From IMG/VR virus record IMGVR_UViG_3300021185_003284, positions 1 to 64,000 of that record: a DNA stretch of 64,000 nt. One strand, written 5' to 3'. Under the pieces are notes generated by a model that was not told the origin of the DNA, did not search any database, and saw only the letters and a list, made by a program, of their open reading frames with translations. This document shows, one piece after another, positions 1-8,350 of this stretch. The stretch is from a virus. The position numbers and the translations under genes are program-made. Within the stretch, counting starts at the first letter, position 1. Every line of letters begins with the position of its first letter.

Positions 1-1
1 A

Positions 2-103
2 GCTACAGAGTTACTTAACTCTAACAAAGAGTATAAAAGTGTTAAAACCTATGTAGATACATATAATAATATCACAGACAAGATTACTTCTATGATGAAG
101 TAA
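2..103 (+). CDS. C-terminal end of an unidentified protein
   Basis: The window opens inside a reading frame that stays open from base 2 to a TAA at 101-103, giving 33 residues rich in Lys, Thr and Asn. The start lies upstream of the window. The stretch is too short to assign a family. It is in the same orientation as all neighbours and ends 55 bases before queC. Confidence 0.5.
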   Translation, partial: ATELLNSNKEYKSVKTYVDTYNNITDKITSMMK

Positions 104-158
104 TTTTAACGTTAGCCTATACGTTTACAATACCTGGCAAATATTAAATTTAAATAAA

Positions 159-980
159 ATGGCAAAAAATGTTGTTGTTAGTCTAAGCGGAGGGATGGAC
201 TCCTCTACATTATTACTCAGATGTTTAAAAGAGTATGATCAAGTAACTGCTATATCGTTTGATTACGGTCAAAAGCATAGAGTAGAGCTTGAAAGAGCAC
301 AATCATTAGTAGATTATATTAATGAAACTTGTCCTTCAGATAATGAATGTTTTGGAGGTTGCAAGATTAACTATCAAGTTATTAAGTTAGACGGTTTAGT
401 AAATCTGTTAAATTCTAACCTTGTAGAAGGAGGAGAAGATGTACCGGAAGGTCATTACGAAGAAGATAACATGAAAGCTACTGTAGTACCTAATCGTAAT
501 AAAATTTTCGCTTCATTAGTTCAAGCTGTAGCTTTATCTGCTGCAAATGCGAATGGAAATGATACTGATATTGCTTTAGGAATACATGCAGGTGATCATG
601 CTATTTATCCAGACTGTAGACAAGAGTTTAGAGATGCAGACGATAATGCCTTTAGATTAGGTAACTGGGAAGCAGATAAGGTAGGGTATTTTACTCCTTA
701 CTTAGATACAGATAAATTAGGAATTTTACAAGATGGACAATTACTTATAGATGCATTGGAACTGGATTTTGTACAAGTATACAAGAGAACAAACACGTCT
801 TACAAACCTTACCCGTCCGGTAACTCAGACTACAAGTCTGCATCATCGGTGGAAAGAATTGAAGCGTTTATTGAGTTGGGTGTTGATGATCCCGTTCAGT
901 ATGAAGACGAAACTGGACCTGTGGATTACGCAATTGCGAAAGCACATGTTAAAAAATTATTAGCAGAGCATGAGCAATAA
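159..980 (+). CDS. queC: 7-cyano-7-deazaguanine (preQ0) synthase QueC
   Basis: QueC is an ATP-dependent amidotransferase-like enzyme that converts 7-carboxy-7-deazaguanine plus ammonia to preQ0. The N-terminus carries the PP-loop ATP-binding motif SGGMDSS at about residues 10-16, and FDYGQKH follows at about 34-40. The middle has the family signature VVPNRNKIFASL, and there is a Cys near residue 158 in YPDCRQEF. The length of 273 residues is slightly above the usual 220-250. The gene is separated from the other pathway genes (queD/queE at 7.9-9.1 kb, folE at 9.9 kb, queF at 14 kb) by fibre and protease genes. In phages this pathway serves DNA modification. Family assignment is firm; the DNA-modification role is inferred from the DpdA homologue downstream. 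Confidence 0.95.
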   Translation: MAKNVVVSLSGGMDSSTLLLRCLKEYDQVTAISFDYGQKHRVELERAQSLVDYINETCPSDNECFGGCKINYQVIKLDGLVNLLNSNLVEGGEDVPEGHYEEDNMKATVVPNRNKIFASLVQAVALSAANANGNDTDIALGIHAGDHAIYPDCRQEFRDADDNAFRLGNWEADKVGYFTPYLDTDKLGILQDGQLLIDALELDFVQVYKRTNTSYKPYPSGNSDYKSASSVERIEAFIELGVDDPVQYEDETGPVDYAIAKAHVKKLLAEHEQ

Positions 981-1116
981 CGATAACACAAGTACAGGAA
1001 ACCCACATACTAATAGTACTCGAAATGATTTTAATAGAAGAATTGAAAAGTATAAGATGTTGGGAGCGACAAAGAGAGTAGAGTGGGAGAACAGAAGAAG
1101 AAACCGCTCTATATAG
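970..1116 (+). CDS. small basic hypothetical protein
   Basis: This 48-residue frame starts with an ATG inside the last codons of queC, an 11-base overlap typical of translational coupling, and ends seven bases before the tRNA. The N-terminal half is Asn/Thr-rich and the C-terminal half is strongly basic (RRIEKYK, ENRRRNR). No family is recognised. The overlap and the absence of other coding content support it as a real gene, but it is short. Confidence 0.45.
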   Translation: MSNNDNTSTGNPHTNSTRNDFNRRIEKYKMLGATKRVEWENRRRNRSI

Positions 1117-1122
1117 TAGGTA

Positions 1123-1196
1123 GGGGGATTAGCTCAGCTGGCTAGAGCGCCTGCCTTGCACGCAGGAGGTCATCGGTTCGACTCCGATATTCTCCA
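1123..1196 (+). tRNA. tRNA-Ala (TGC anticodon)
   Basis: A full cloverleaf can be drawn. The acceptor pairs 1123-1129 with 1189-1195 (two G-T wobbles), with discriminator A1196. The D arm is GCTC/GAGC with AGCTGGCTA. The anticodon stem is CCTGC/GCAGG with loop CTTGCAC, giving anticodon TGC at 1157-1159. The T arm is ATCGG/CCGAT with loop TTCGACT. No CCA is encoded (the next bases are CAA), so the 3' end must be added by the host. An open frame that starts inside the tRNA is an artefact. Confidence 0.95.
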
Positions 1197-1212
1197 CAAA
1201 CACTTCAGTAAT

Positions 1213-1887
1213 ATGAAATCAACGGCACATTTTTTCGGAGATAGTTTTACATGTGGTCACACTTTGTATAAAACCTCTAGTATTTGGCCTAGATTAATTG
1301 CTAAAGGATTAGATTTAAAGTATAAAAATTATGCTCAAGGAGGAGCAAGTCCACAGTTTATAATTAATCAAGTTATTAAAGCATTGCCGAATATTAAAGA
1401 AGGTGATAAAGTATTTTTACTAGAAACTGTACCGGATAGAATAGAGGTCTATAATGAATATAAGGATGAAATTGTTTCTGTTACGAATGGTAAATTAGTA
1501 GATGCACTTGAATTTGGAGTTCCTTTTGACAAAAATTATTTTAATAATCAAGATGAAATAAAAAGTATATTTAACTTTATATACGACCATAGATATAAGA
1601 AACTAAATCCTTTTGGTAAGTACTTTTCTAGTATATTCTCTGATTTCGGTATATTTTTTAAATCAATAAAAGTAGAATACATACATTTACCGTATAAGCT
1701 CTCTTTTGCTAATATTCAAAAAGGCGAAATGTTTGAAACTTCAAGAGTAGCATCTAATGGTAGTACTGCTGATGATCATTTTAGTATAAAAGGACATTGG
1801 CAATTTGCCAAATTTATCTCAAAGAATTACTTTAACAGTAGTATAAAACTCCCAGAGGAACCTAAAAGAGGATACAACATAATATGA
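1213..1887 (+). CDS. SGNH-type hydrolase/esterase-like protein
   Basis: This 224-residue protein looks like a GDSL/SGNH hydrolase. The block GDSF with the likely nucleophile Ser lies at about residues 9-12, an NYAQGGAS block resembling the Gly/Asn oxyanion blocks follows, and DDHFSIKGHWQFA near the C-terminus matches the Asp-x-x-His block. I chose the ATG at 1213 because the longer frame begins inside the tRNA. Family members acylate or deacylate glycans and other substrates. The gene overlaps the carbamoyltransferase by four bases, so the two may modify the same surface sugar. The substrate is unknown. Confidence 0.7.
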   Translation: MKSTAHFFGDSFTCGHTLYKTSSIWPRLIAKGLDLKYKNYAQGGASPQFIINQVIKALPNIKEGDKVFLLETVPDRIEVYNEYKDEIVSVTNGKLVDALEFGVPFDKNYFNNQDEIKSIFNFIYDHRYKKLNPFGKYFSSIFSDFGIFFKSIKVEYIHLPYKLSFANIQKGEMFETSRVASNGSTADDHFSIKGHWQFAKFISKNYFNSSIKLPEEPKRGYNII

Positions 1888-3551
1888 TACAGTTAGGAAT
1901 ATCTGCTTTTTACCATGACTCAGCTGCTTGTTTAGTAGTAGACGGTAAAGTTATTGCAGCAGCAGAAGAAGAAAGATTTACCGGAATTAAGCATGACAGT
2001 TCATTTCCTTTTAATGCTATTAATTGGTGTTTAAGGTATACTAGAACAACTCTTAAAGCAGTAGATCAAGTCTGTTGGTATGAAAATCCTGAATTAAAAA
2101 AAGATAGAGTACTTACTACTTTTAATAAACATTTCTTTAAAACGTTATTGTTAAGGTATAGATATTTAAGAGATTATAAAAAATATAATCCTGAAACTAT
2201 TTTAAGAAGAGGTGGGTTTAAAGGTGAAATAGTATACACCGACCATCATACTTCTCATGCAGCTTTTAGCCTACATACAAGTCCCTATGAAAATCCTGCA
2301 ATACTAACAGTCGACGGAGTAGGTGAATGGGATACCACAGCAGTATATAGAAGTAGAAACGGCAAAGTACAGAAAATGCAATCTATTAAATATCCTAATT
2401 CTTTAGGATTAGTATACTCTACTATTACTGCGTATTTAGGGTTTAAACCTAATGAAGGAGAATATAAAATTATGGGATTAGCACCATACGGTAATCCAGA
2501 TGTATATTTAGGTAAGTTAATGAGTTTAGTAGAAAATACATCTAATCAGTTTAGATTAAATACTAAACCATTCTCTTGGGAATACTCTGATAAAGTAATG
2601 TTTAATAAAAACTTATTTAAGGCACTTGGCATACTTCCTAGATTTCCAGAAGAACCAGTTACTCAGGAACACAAAGATTTAGCAGCAGCTTTACAGAAAT
2701 GGTATGAATATCAATTTACTAAATTGCTGATAACTGCAAAAAATATGTCGAAGTCACCTAATTTATGTTTAGGAGGAGGATGTGCCTATAATGGAGTAGC
2801 AAATGCTTTAGCTTATAAATATTTTGACTCAGTACATATCCCTTTTTCTCCATCAGATGCAGGATCAGCTATAGGTGCATGTTTACACCACTATAAAGGA
2901 GAACGTAAGGATAATAGTAATCCGTATTTAGGACCAGACTATAAAGATATCGAAATACACAAGGCTATTAATGACTTTCAAGAAAAATGGCCTGATTTTA
3001 TAACTTCGTTTAGACTGTCTGATGATTTAATAGTTAAAAAAACTGCTGAGTTGCTTTCTAAACAGAAAATAGTAGCATGGTTTCAAGGTAGGATGGAATT
3101 TGGAGCAAGAGCATTAGGTAATAGGTCTATATTAGCAGCTCCTCAAGATCCTAAGATGAGAGAAAAATTAAATTATGTTATAAAGAAAAGAGAAGGGTTT
3201 AGACCTTTTGCTCCTTCTGTAAAAGCTGATGAAGCAAGTAAATATTTTGATCTAAAAGAAGAAGTTCCATATATGAACATAGTAGTTCAAGCTAAGACTA
3301 AAAGGATACCTTCAGCTGTTCATATTGACAATTCAGCAAGGGTACATACAGTAACACCAGAACAAAACGAACGTTACTATTTATTATTAGATGAAATTAA
3401 GAGGTTAACTGGATCTCCTATACTACTTAATACTTCGTTTAATTTAAAAGATCAAACTATAACAATGTCCCCAGAACAAGCTATATCAAGATTTATGAAA
3501 TCTAATATAGATTTTTTAGTTATCAATAATCATCTTATACAGAAATTATGA
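1884..3551 (+). CDS. carbamoyltransferase, NodU/TobZ family
   Basis: At 555 residues this is a full-length member of the family that transfers a carbamoyl group from carbamoyl phosphate, via carbamoyl-adenylate, to a hydroxyl on a sugar or other small molecule. The N-terminal Kae1-like domain shows LGISAFYHDSAAC, AAAEEERF and the metal-binding TDHHTSHAA. LTVDGVGEW and the LGGGCAYNG block follow, and the C-terminal domain has ARALGNRSILA and KKREGFRPFAPS. It overlaps the SGNH hydrolase start-to-stop. NodU-family members are known in phages; the acceptor could be a cell-surface glycan or a modified nucleotide. The sequence does not say which. Confidence 0.92.
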   Translation: MIQLGISAFYHDSAACLVVDGKVIAAAEEERFTGIKHDSSFPFNAINWCLRYTRTTLKAVDQVCWYENPELKKDRVLTTFNKHFFKTLLLRYRYLRDYKKYNPETILRRGGFKGEIVYTDHHTSHAAFSLHTSPYENPAILTVDGVGEWDTTAVYRSRNGKVQKMQSIKYPNSLGLVYSTITAYLGFKPNEGEYKIMGLAPYGNPDVYLGKLMSLVENTSNQFRLNTKPFSWEYSDKVMFNKNLFKALGILPRFPEEPVTQEHKDLAAALQKWYEYQFTKLLITAKNMSKSPNLCLGGGCAYNGVANALAYKYFDSVHIPFSPSDAGSAIGACLHHYKGERKDNSNPYLGPDYKDIEIHKAINDFQEKWPDFITSFRLSDDLIVKKTAELLSKQKIVAWFQGRMEFGARALGNRSILAAPQDPKMREKLNYVIKKREGFRPFAPSVKADEASKYFDLKEEVPYMNIVVQAKTKRIPSAVHIDNSARVHTVTPEQNERYYLLLDEIKRLTGSPILLNTSFNLKDQTITMSPEQAISRFMKSNIDFLVINNHLIQKL

Positions 3552-3661
3552 CAGACAAAGAAAAAAAAGAGAAGATTTTAAAAGAAAAGAAAGAAAAAGA
3601 ATTTCAAGAGAGGTTAAAGGAACTTAAAAAGAGAGACCCTTTTGTTTATAAGAATTTCTAG
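3548..3661 (+). CDS. very small lysine/glutamate-rich protein
   Basis: A 37-residue frame starts within the stop codon of the carbamoyltransferase (ATGA overlap). It is almost entirely Lys and Glu until a final RDPFVYKNF. It would form a charged helix. No family is recognised. The ATGA junction favours translation; length keeps confidence moderate. Confidence 0.45.
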   Translation: MTDKEKKEKILKEKKEKEFQERLKELKKRDPFVYKNF

Positions 3662-3662
3662 T

Positions 3663-3676
3663 ACTATTTATAAATA
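3663..3676 (+). promoter_or_regulatory. CTATTTATA late-type promoter candidate for the fibre gene
   Basis: ACTATTTATAAATA lies eleven bases before the ATG of the fibre gene and just after the upstream stop. It contains TATAAATA, the T4 late promoter core, and the CTATTTATA word seen before several other late-type genes in this window. Confidence 0.45.
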
Positions 3677-3686
3677 AACATAATTC

Positions 3687-5270
3687 ATGGCTACTTTAAC
3701 AGGAAATACAATAAAAGACACTTACTATAAGTTAGTGCAAGTTGACGATGGTCAATTAGTGCAGAATGGAATAGGTTCTCCACTCACAGGGTCAATAAAA
3801 CTTAGCGGTAGTTTGCATGTTACCGGTAGTCAAACAGTTGGAGGTGATTTAACAGTTACCGGTGATGTAAAAGCAAGAGCATTTATTACAGAATTAACTC
3901 AATCTACCGTATTATATAAGTCTGGTTCTACAGCTTTCGGGGATGATGCAACAGACACACATAGCTTTTCAGGATCAGTAACAATGCATAATTCTTTAGC
4001 ATTAGGAAACTATGCTAACGTATCAGCTTCATTAGATGCTGCAGAAGATGCTATTATTGCTAACTCACAATCAGCACATATTCATAGAGTAGCTTTAGAC
4101 ACAATATTAAGTGCTTCAGTAGATGCACATTTAGATGCCAATATTAGTGCTTTATCAGCTTCAACTGATAGTCATTTAGATTCTGAAATATCATTACTTT
4201 CAGCTTCAGCAGATACTCACTTAGACGCAAACATAACTGCTTTAAGTAGTTCAGCTCATTCTCAAAGAGTATCTGAAGATATAGTATTATCTGGTTCTGC
4301 ACACATACAGAGAGAAGCAATTAAAGGATTAGCATCAAGTGCTAATACAGCATTATCTACTTCTGCAGATGTAAGAAGAAACGAATTAAGTGGTTCAAGC
4401 GCAAGTGCTTTAAGAGCTGAATATATAGCAGCAGATAGTGCGTTAAGTGCATCACAAAACACCTACATTAATGCTAAAGTAGCAGCATTAGTAGATAGCT
4501 CACCAGGAACTTTAGATACGTTAAATGAATTAGCAGCAGCTTTAGGAGATGATGCAACATTTTCAGCTTCTATAGCAACTACTATAGGTACTAAATTACC
4601 TACAGCAACACATACAGCATTTTCATCTTCTAATGCATCAGCATTAAGAACAGAATTTTTAGCTGGTGACACTTCTTTGAGTTCTTCATTAAATACTAGA
4701 ATTGTTACTTTAGAAAGTGCAGAAACAACTGCTACAATATCAGCTTCAGCTCATACACAAAGAACAGCAATCTCAGGAGCATTAGATACAGCAATAGACA
4801 GTGTGATTTCATCAAACGTTTCTCATTCAGGAGGAATAGTAGACTTACCAGGTAAAAAGATACAATTTTCTAATGTTTATGCTACAGAAGGAGATCTACC
4901 AACTGCAGCTGACTACCATGGAATGTTCGCACATGTACATGCTACTGGATTAGGGTATTTTGCTCACGGAGGTAATTGGATAAAATTAGCTAATTCTGGT
5001 TCTGAAGCATCTGCAATAAGAACAGAATATATAGCAGCAGATAGTGCGTTAAGTAGTTCAGCAGCAACTGCATTAAGAAGTGAATATGTAGCAGGAGATA
5101 CAGCCTTATCTAGCTCAGCTCATACACAAAGAACAGCATTAAGTGCGAGCTCAGCAACAGTAATTCAAACATCAGCAAGTATTGCATCAGACTATATTAG
5201 TATAGAAAAGCTTAAAACATTTATTACAGGTTCATACGCAGAATTTCAAGCAGCTATAGGATCACTATAA
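3687..5270 (+). CDS. repetitive coiled-coil tail fibre / virion surface protein
   Basis: This 527-residue protein has no signal peptide. An N-terminal beta-rich part (GSIKLSGSLHVTGSQT, GGDLTVTGDV) resembles repeated strands of phage fibres. From about residue 110 it becomes a long Ala/Ser-rich region of degenerate repeats such as SASVDAHLDANISAL, ALRAEYIAADSALS and SAHTQRTALS, with heptad spacing expected for trimeric coiled coils. A small globular insert occurs near residues 380-430 (GKKIQFSNVYATEG). The subtilisin-like protease follows eleven bases downstream and may process it. Host-binding fibre is the best guess; the exact position on the virion is unknown. Confidence 0.7.
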   Translation: MATLTGNTIKDTYYKLVQVDDGQLVQNGIGSPLTGSIKLSGSLHVTGSQTVGGDLTVTGDVKARAFITELTQSTVLYKSGSTAFGDDATDTHSFSGSVTMHNSLALGNYANVSASLDAAEDAIIANSQSAHIHRVALDTILSASVDAHLDANISALSASTDSHLDSEISLLSASADTHLDANITALSSSAHSQRVSEDIVLSGSAHIQREAIKGLASSANTALSTSADVRRNELSGSSASALRAEYIAADSALSASQNTYINAKVAALVDSSPGTLDTLNELAAALGDDATFSASIATTIGTKLPTATHTAFSSSNASALRTEFLAGDTSLSSSLNTRIVTLESAETTATISASAHTQRTAISGALDTAIDSVISSNVSHSGGIVDLPGKKIQFSNVYATEGDLPTAADYHGMFAHVHATGLGYFAHGGNWIKLANSGSEASAIRTEYIAADSALSSSAATALRSEYVAGDTALSSSAHTQRTALSASSATVIQTSASIASDYISIEKLKTFITGSYAEFQAAIGSL

Positions 5271-5281
5271 AATAAATTTAT

Positions 5282-6889
5282 ATGCCAGAATTTAATGAGA
5301 GAGAATATAATATTATCCTTCATAAAGAAGTAGACTATGATTTATTTTGGGAAGATCTAAAAGAAATTACAGAAAAAGATAATGTACCTAATAGGCAAGT
5401 GGAAATAGCCAATCCGAGATTAGGTAGTTATCGCCAAACACACTACTGGTTGACAGAAGCTGAAAAAGATGACCTCTTAGAACATCCTAGTGTTTTAGAT
5501 ATTGAAATACCACCTGAACAGAGAAATGATATAGTAAAAGAACACGGAGCTATAATTAGCGGATCGTATAATAGAAGCCCTTCATTATCTTCAGGAGATA
5601 AAAACTGGGGACTATTAAGATGCAATACTAAAGATAATACCTATAACGGTAATGAAATTATAGATGAAACTTATAATTATACTTTAGATGGAAAAGGAGT
5701 AGACGTAGTTATTGTTGATTCCGGAGTACAAACTGATCATCCAGAATGGGAAGATCAGCATGGAGTATCCAGGTATACATTTATAGATTGGGGTTCTATT
5801 CATACAGGATTTACTCAAAATGCTAACCATGAAAGAGATAATGATGGTCACGGTACTCATTGTGCAGGTATAGCAGCAGGAAAAACCTTTGGATGGGCTA
5901 AGAATGCAAAAATATACTCCTTAAAAATAAGAGGTTTAGAAGGCTCTGGTGACGGTGCTACTGGAATAGATGATAGTTATGCATTAGATGCAATTAAATT
6001 ATTCCACAGACAAAAGGCTATTGACCCTGCTACCGGGTATAAAAGACCGACAGTAGTCAATATGTCTTGGGGGTATTCTGCAAAATTTACAGGAGGCTCT
6101 ACAGCATACGCAGTAAATTATAGAGGAACGTCATATAGTTCTACCGTCATACAAAACTCCTTTGGAGGAGAACTTAAAGCGTTTGGGCTAAACGAATTTG
6201 CGCCTAGTATAGGTTTGTTAGGCACATGGAAACACCCAGTAAGAATAACTTCTGTAGATACCGATATTGAAGAAATGGTAGAAGAAGGCATCCACGTAAT
6301 AATTGCTTCAGGAAATAGTAATCATAAGATAGATGTACCTTCAGGAGCTGATTATAATAATCAAGCATTGATTAAAAATACTCAATGGAGATATTATTCT
6401 AGAGGTTCATCACCTTATTCTGATAAAGCTTTTATGGTTGGATGTATTGATGAAGATCAAGTACAATCTGGAAGTAACTACATAGATAAAAGAGCTTCTT
6501 TTTCAAATCACGGACCTGGAGTAAACATTTATGCACCCGGTTCACGTATACTTTCATCAGTAAGTAATACCTCAGGATACGCAAGAGGTTCTTATACTCA
6601 TAACGGTGCGTATTGGGAATCTATATTAAATGGTACATCAATGGCAGCTCCACAAGTATGCGGTGTAGTAGCTCTATATGCACAGTCATCCCCAGGATTA
6701 ACACCAGCTAAAATGCAAGAAGTAGTCTTTGCAAATGCTAGTGAAGTAATTTATAATCCTACAGAACATTTATCCGGTAGTTACTCACTACAGGCTGATT
6801 CAGTTAAAATGTTACATAATAAGTACGGTCAAAATTCACCATTAACATTCTCTGGGAGTTTTACTGCTACTACAAACTTAGACTTTTAA
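5282..6889 (+). CDS. subtilisin-like serine protease (S8 family)
   Basis: A 535-residue subtilase with an intact catalytic triad: Asp146 in VIVDSGV, His190 in DGHGTHCAG and Ser453 in LNGTSMAAP. The oxyanion Asn lies in IIASGNS. The first about 120 residues (EREYNIILHKEVDYDLFWED onward) resemble a propeptide-like alpha/beta domain rather than a signal peptide. The C-terminal tail after about residue 480 contains SGSYS and SGSFTAT motifs like those of the upstream fibre, suggesting a virion location. It stands between the fibre and a glycosyltransferase, with a one-base overlap to the latter. Maturation of the fibre or digestion of host surface proteins are both possible. Confidence 0.92.
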   Translation: MPEFNEREYNIILHKEVDYDLFWEDLKEITEKDNVPNRQVEIANPRLGSYRQTHYWLTEAEKDDLLEHPSVLDIEIPPEQRNDIVKEHGAIISGSYNRSPSLSSGDKNWGLLRCNTKDNTYNGNEIIDETYNYTLDGKGVDVVIVDSGVQTDHPEWEDQHGVSRYTFIDWGSIHTGFTQNANHERDNDGHGTHCAGIAAGKTFGWAKNAKIYSLKIRGLEGSGDGATGIDDSYALDAIKLFHRQKAIDPATGYKRPTVVNMSWGYSAKFTGGSTAYAVNYRGTSYSSTVIQNSFGGELKAFGLNEFAPSIGLLGTWKHPVRITSVDTDIEEMVEEGIHVIIASGNSNHKIDVPSGADYNNQALIKNTQWRYYSRGSSPYSDKAFMVGCIDEDQVQSGSNYIDKRASFSNHGPGVNIYAPGSRILSSVSNTSGYARGSYTHNGAYWESILNGTSMAAPQVCGVVALYAQSSPGLTPAKMQEVVFANASEVIYNPTEHLSGSYSLQADSVKMLHNKYGQNSPLTFSGSFTATTNLDF

Positions 6890-7521
6890 TGTTATCTATA
6901 CAGATTCCAACAACTGTTTCTCGTTCTCATGTTTTTAATCCTCTATTAGCTGAGCTAAAAAGACAAGCAGAACCTTTTGGCGATAAAGTAGAAATAATAT
7001 ACCTTTCAGATCAAAAAGAAATGCCTTTAGGTAAGAAAAGAAGACTTCTTTATGAAATGTCTACTATGCCTTACAGCGTACAGTGGGATGATGATGATTG
7101 GATTCACCCTTTAGGTATACATCATATAATGAAAGAATTAGAATTCCAACCAGACTCTGTATCGTATAGAATGGTACAAGAATTTGATGGAAAACCTAAC
7201 GAAAGTATCCCCGGCAAAATGTTAGTATGTGATTTTAGAAAGAGGTACGCGGAAAGATGGGAGAATATGTACGGTTTCGATATAGTAGCACCTACAGACT
7301 GCAAATGTGTTATTAAAACAGATATAGCAAAAGAAGCATGGAAAGAAATACCAGATAATACAAGATATGGTGAAGATGGAATGCTAGGTAGAATACTATA
7401 TAAGAGGAGGCTATTAAAGGTTGAGAGATATATAGATAAACATATTTATTGGTATTTAAATCTTACCGGAGATGCATTTGGATTTTGGAGGTATGGGTTA
7501 GAAGAAAATTATATAATCTAG
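6889..7521 (+). CDS. family 2-like glycosyltransferase
   Basis: A 210-residue protein with a GT-A style nucleotide-sugar fold. IQIPTTVSRSHVFNPLL is at the start, and the run QWDDDDWIHP at about residues 64-73 supplies the metal-binding DxD. A later GEDGMLGRIL could carry the catalytic Asp. The start overlaps the protease stop by one base. It probably glycosylates a virion or surface component; the substrate is unknown. Confidence 0.7.
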   Translation: MLSIQIPTTVSRSHVFNPLLAELKRQAEPFGDKVEIIYLSDQKEMPLGKKRRLLYEMSTMPYSVQWDDDDWIHPLGIHHIMKELEFQPDSVSYRMVQEFDGKPNESIPGKMLVCDFRKRYAERWENMYGFDIVAPTDCKCVIKTDIAKEAWKEIPDNTRYGEDGMLGRILYKRRLLKVERYIDKHIYWYLNLTGDAFGFWRYGLEENYII

Positions 7522-7550
7522 TTGGAAATTAGAAATAACTTTCTTATATT
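7520..7550 (+). promoter_or_regulatory. class 1 promoter AGTTG-N16-TTCTTATATT
   Basis: AGTTG at 7520-7524 and TTCTTATATT at 7541-7550 are separated by exactly 16 bases. It lies 50 bases before the first gene of the queD-queE-ferredoxin run. The layout matches the Bacteroidota pattern TTG...TAnnTT. Confidence 0.65.
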
Positions 7551-7599
7551 ATAGTATAATTAGACGACAGTGTCACAGCACCACTTAAAAAACACGAAA

Positions 7600-7872
7600 A
7601 TGATGGACTTAAAGGAAGTCGAGAATGATCTCTATGATGTAGAGTCTCGCAGAATGACGGAAGAGCAATACTTAGCGAACCGTATACATCAAAACAAAAT
7701 TACATCTGATGAATCGATTAACTACCCTGATGCAAAGAAGCACCAGATTGTATCGTTTATTAAATCCGGTATTAGAATACTAGGATACTGTTTTATACCA
7801 TTTAATTTGGTAACCTCAGCTATTCTTCTTATATTATCTGAAATAGTAGGTATAATAGAAGAATTAGTATAA
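7600..7872 (+). CDS. small membrane-anchored protein
   Basis: This 90-residue protein has an acidic, hydrophilic N-terminal half (DLKEVENDLYDVESRRM) and two closely spaced hydrophobic stretches at the C-terminus (IRILGYCFIPFNLVTSAILL and beyond). ATG 7600 is preferred over the GTG at 7570, which lies too close to the promoter. It is the first gene of the queD transcript. No family is recognised. Confidence 0.6.
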   Translation: MMDLKEVENDLYDVESRRMTEEQYLANRIHQNKITSDESINYPDAKKHQIVSFIKSGIRILGYCFIPFNLVTSAILLILSEIVGIIEELV

Positions 7873-7882
7873 AAAATAAGTT

Positions 7883-8350
7883 ATGGCAAAATATCAATCA
7901 ACAAAAGTATTCGATGGATTTAGTACCGTCTTTCGTCAATGGAAAGCCGAAACAACTCACTGTAGATTTCTTCACGGTTATGGAGTATCATTTAAACTCT
8001 GGTTTGAAGGAGAATTAGATAATCGTAATTGGGTCTGGGACTTTGGAGGAATGAAAAGAGCTAAAACCTTAATTGACGGAAAATCACCTAAAGCATGGAT
8101 GGATTATATGTTTGATCATACATACTTGATAGCAGAAGACGATCCATTTTTACCTGAAGCATTAAAGCTAGATGAGAAGGGTATAGCACAGGTTAGAGTA
8201 GTACCTGCTACAGGAGCAGAGAAGTTCTCACAATATATATACGAAAAGCTAGCTCCGTTCATAGAGACGGAAACTGAAGGTAGAGTAAAAGTTATAAAAG
8301 TAGAATTTAGAGAACACGGTAAAAACTCAGCACTATATGTCCCTAGGTAG
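7883..8350 (+). CDS. queD: 6-carboxy-5,6,7,8-tetrahydropterin synthase QueD
   Basis: QueD turns dihydroneopterin triphosphate, made by FolE, into 6-carboxytetrahydropterin. The 155-residue protein shows the PTPS-fold elements: CRFLHGYG with zinc His and catalytic Cys, VWDFGGMK, the DHTYLI block with a zinc-site His, PATGAEKFSQYIYEKL and a C-terminal VEFREHGKNSA containing the substrate-anchoring Glu. The first zinc His sits in ETTHC at about residue 26. It overlaps queE by 14 bases. Assignment is secure at family level. Confidence 0.92.
   Translation: MAKYQSTKVFDGFSTVFRQWKAETTHCRFLHGYGVSFKLWFEGELDNRNWVWDFGGMKRAKTLIDGKSPKAWMDYMFDHTYLIAEDDPFLPEALKLDEKGIAQVRVVPATGAEKFSQYIYEKLAPFIETETEGRVKVIKVEFREHGKNSALYVPR

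Noticed and set aside
751-963. 70-codon frame inside queC
   Set aside because: It is wholly within queC in another phase, with unconvincing composition.
1156-1212. Upstream extension of the SGNH hydrolase gene
   Set aside because: The first 19 codons lie mostly inside the tRNA-Ala sequence; the ATG at 1213 precedes the first recognisable strand of the domain.
3687-5270. Repeats in the fibre gene as a DNA repeat element
   Set aside because: The similarity is mainly at protein level (heptads of Ser/Ala/Asp); the DNA copies are too divergent to be recent duplications.
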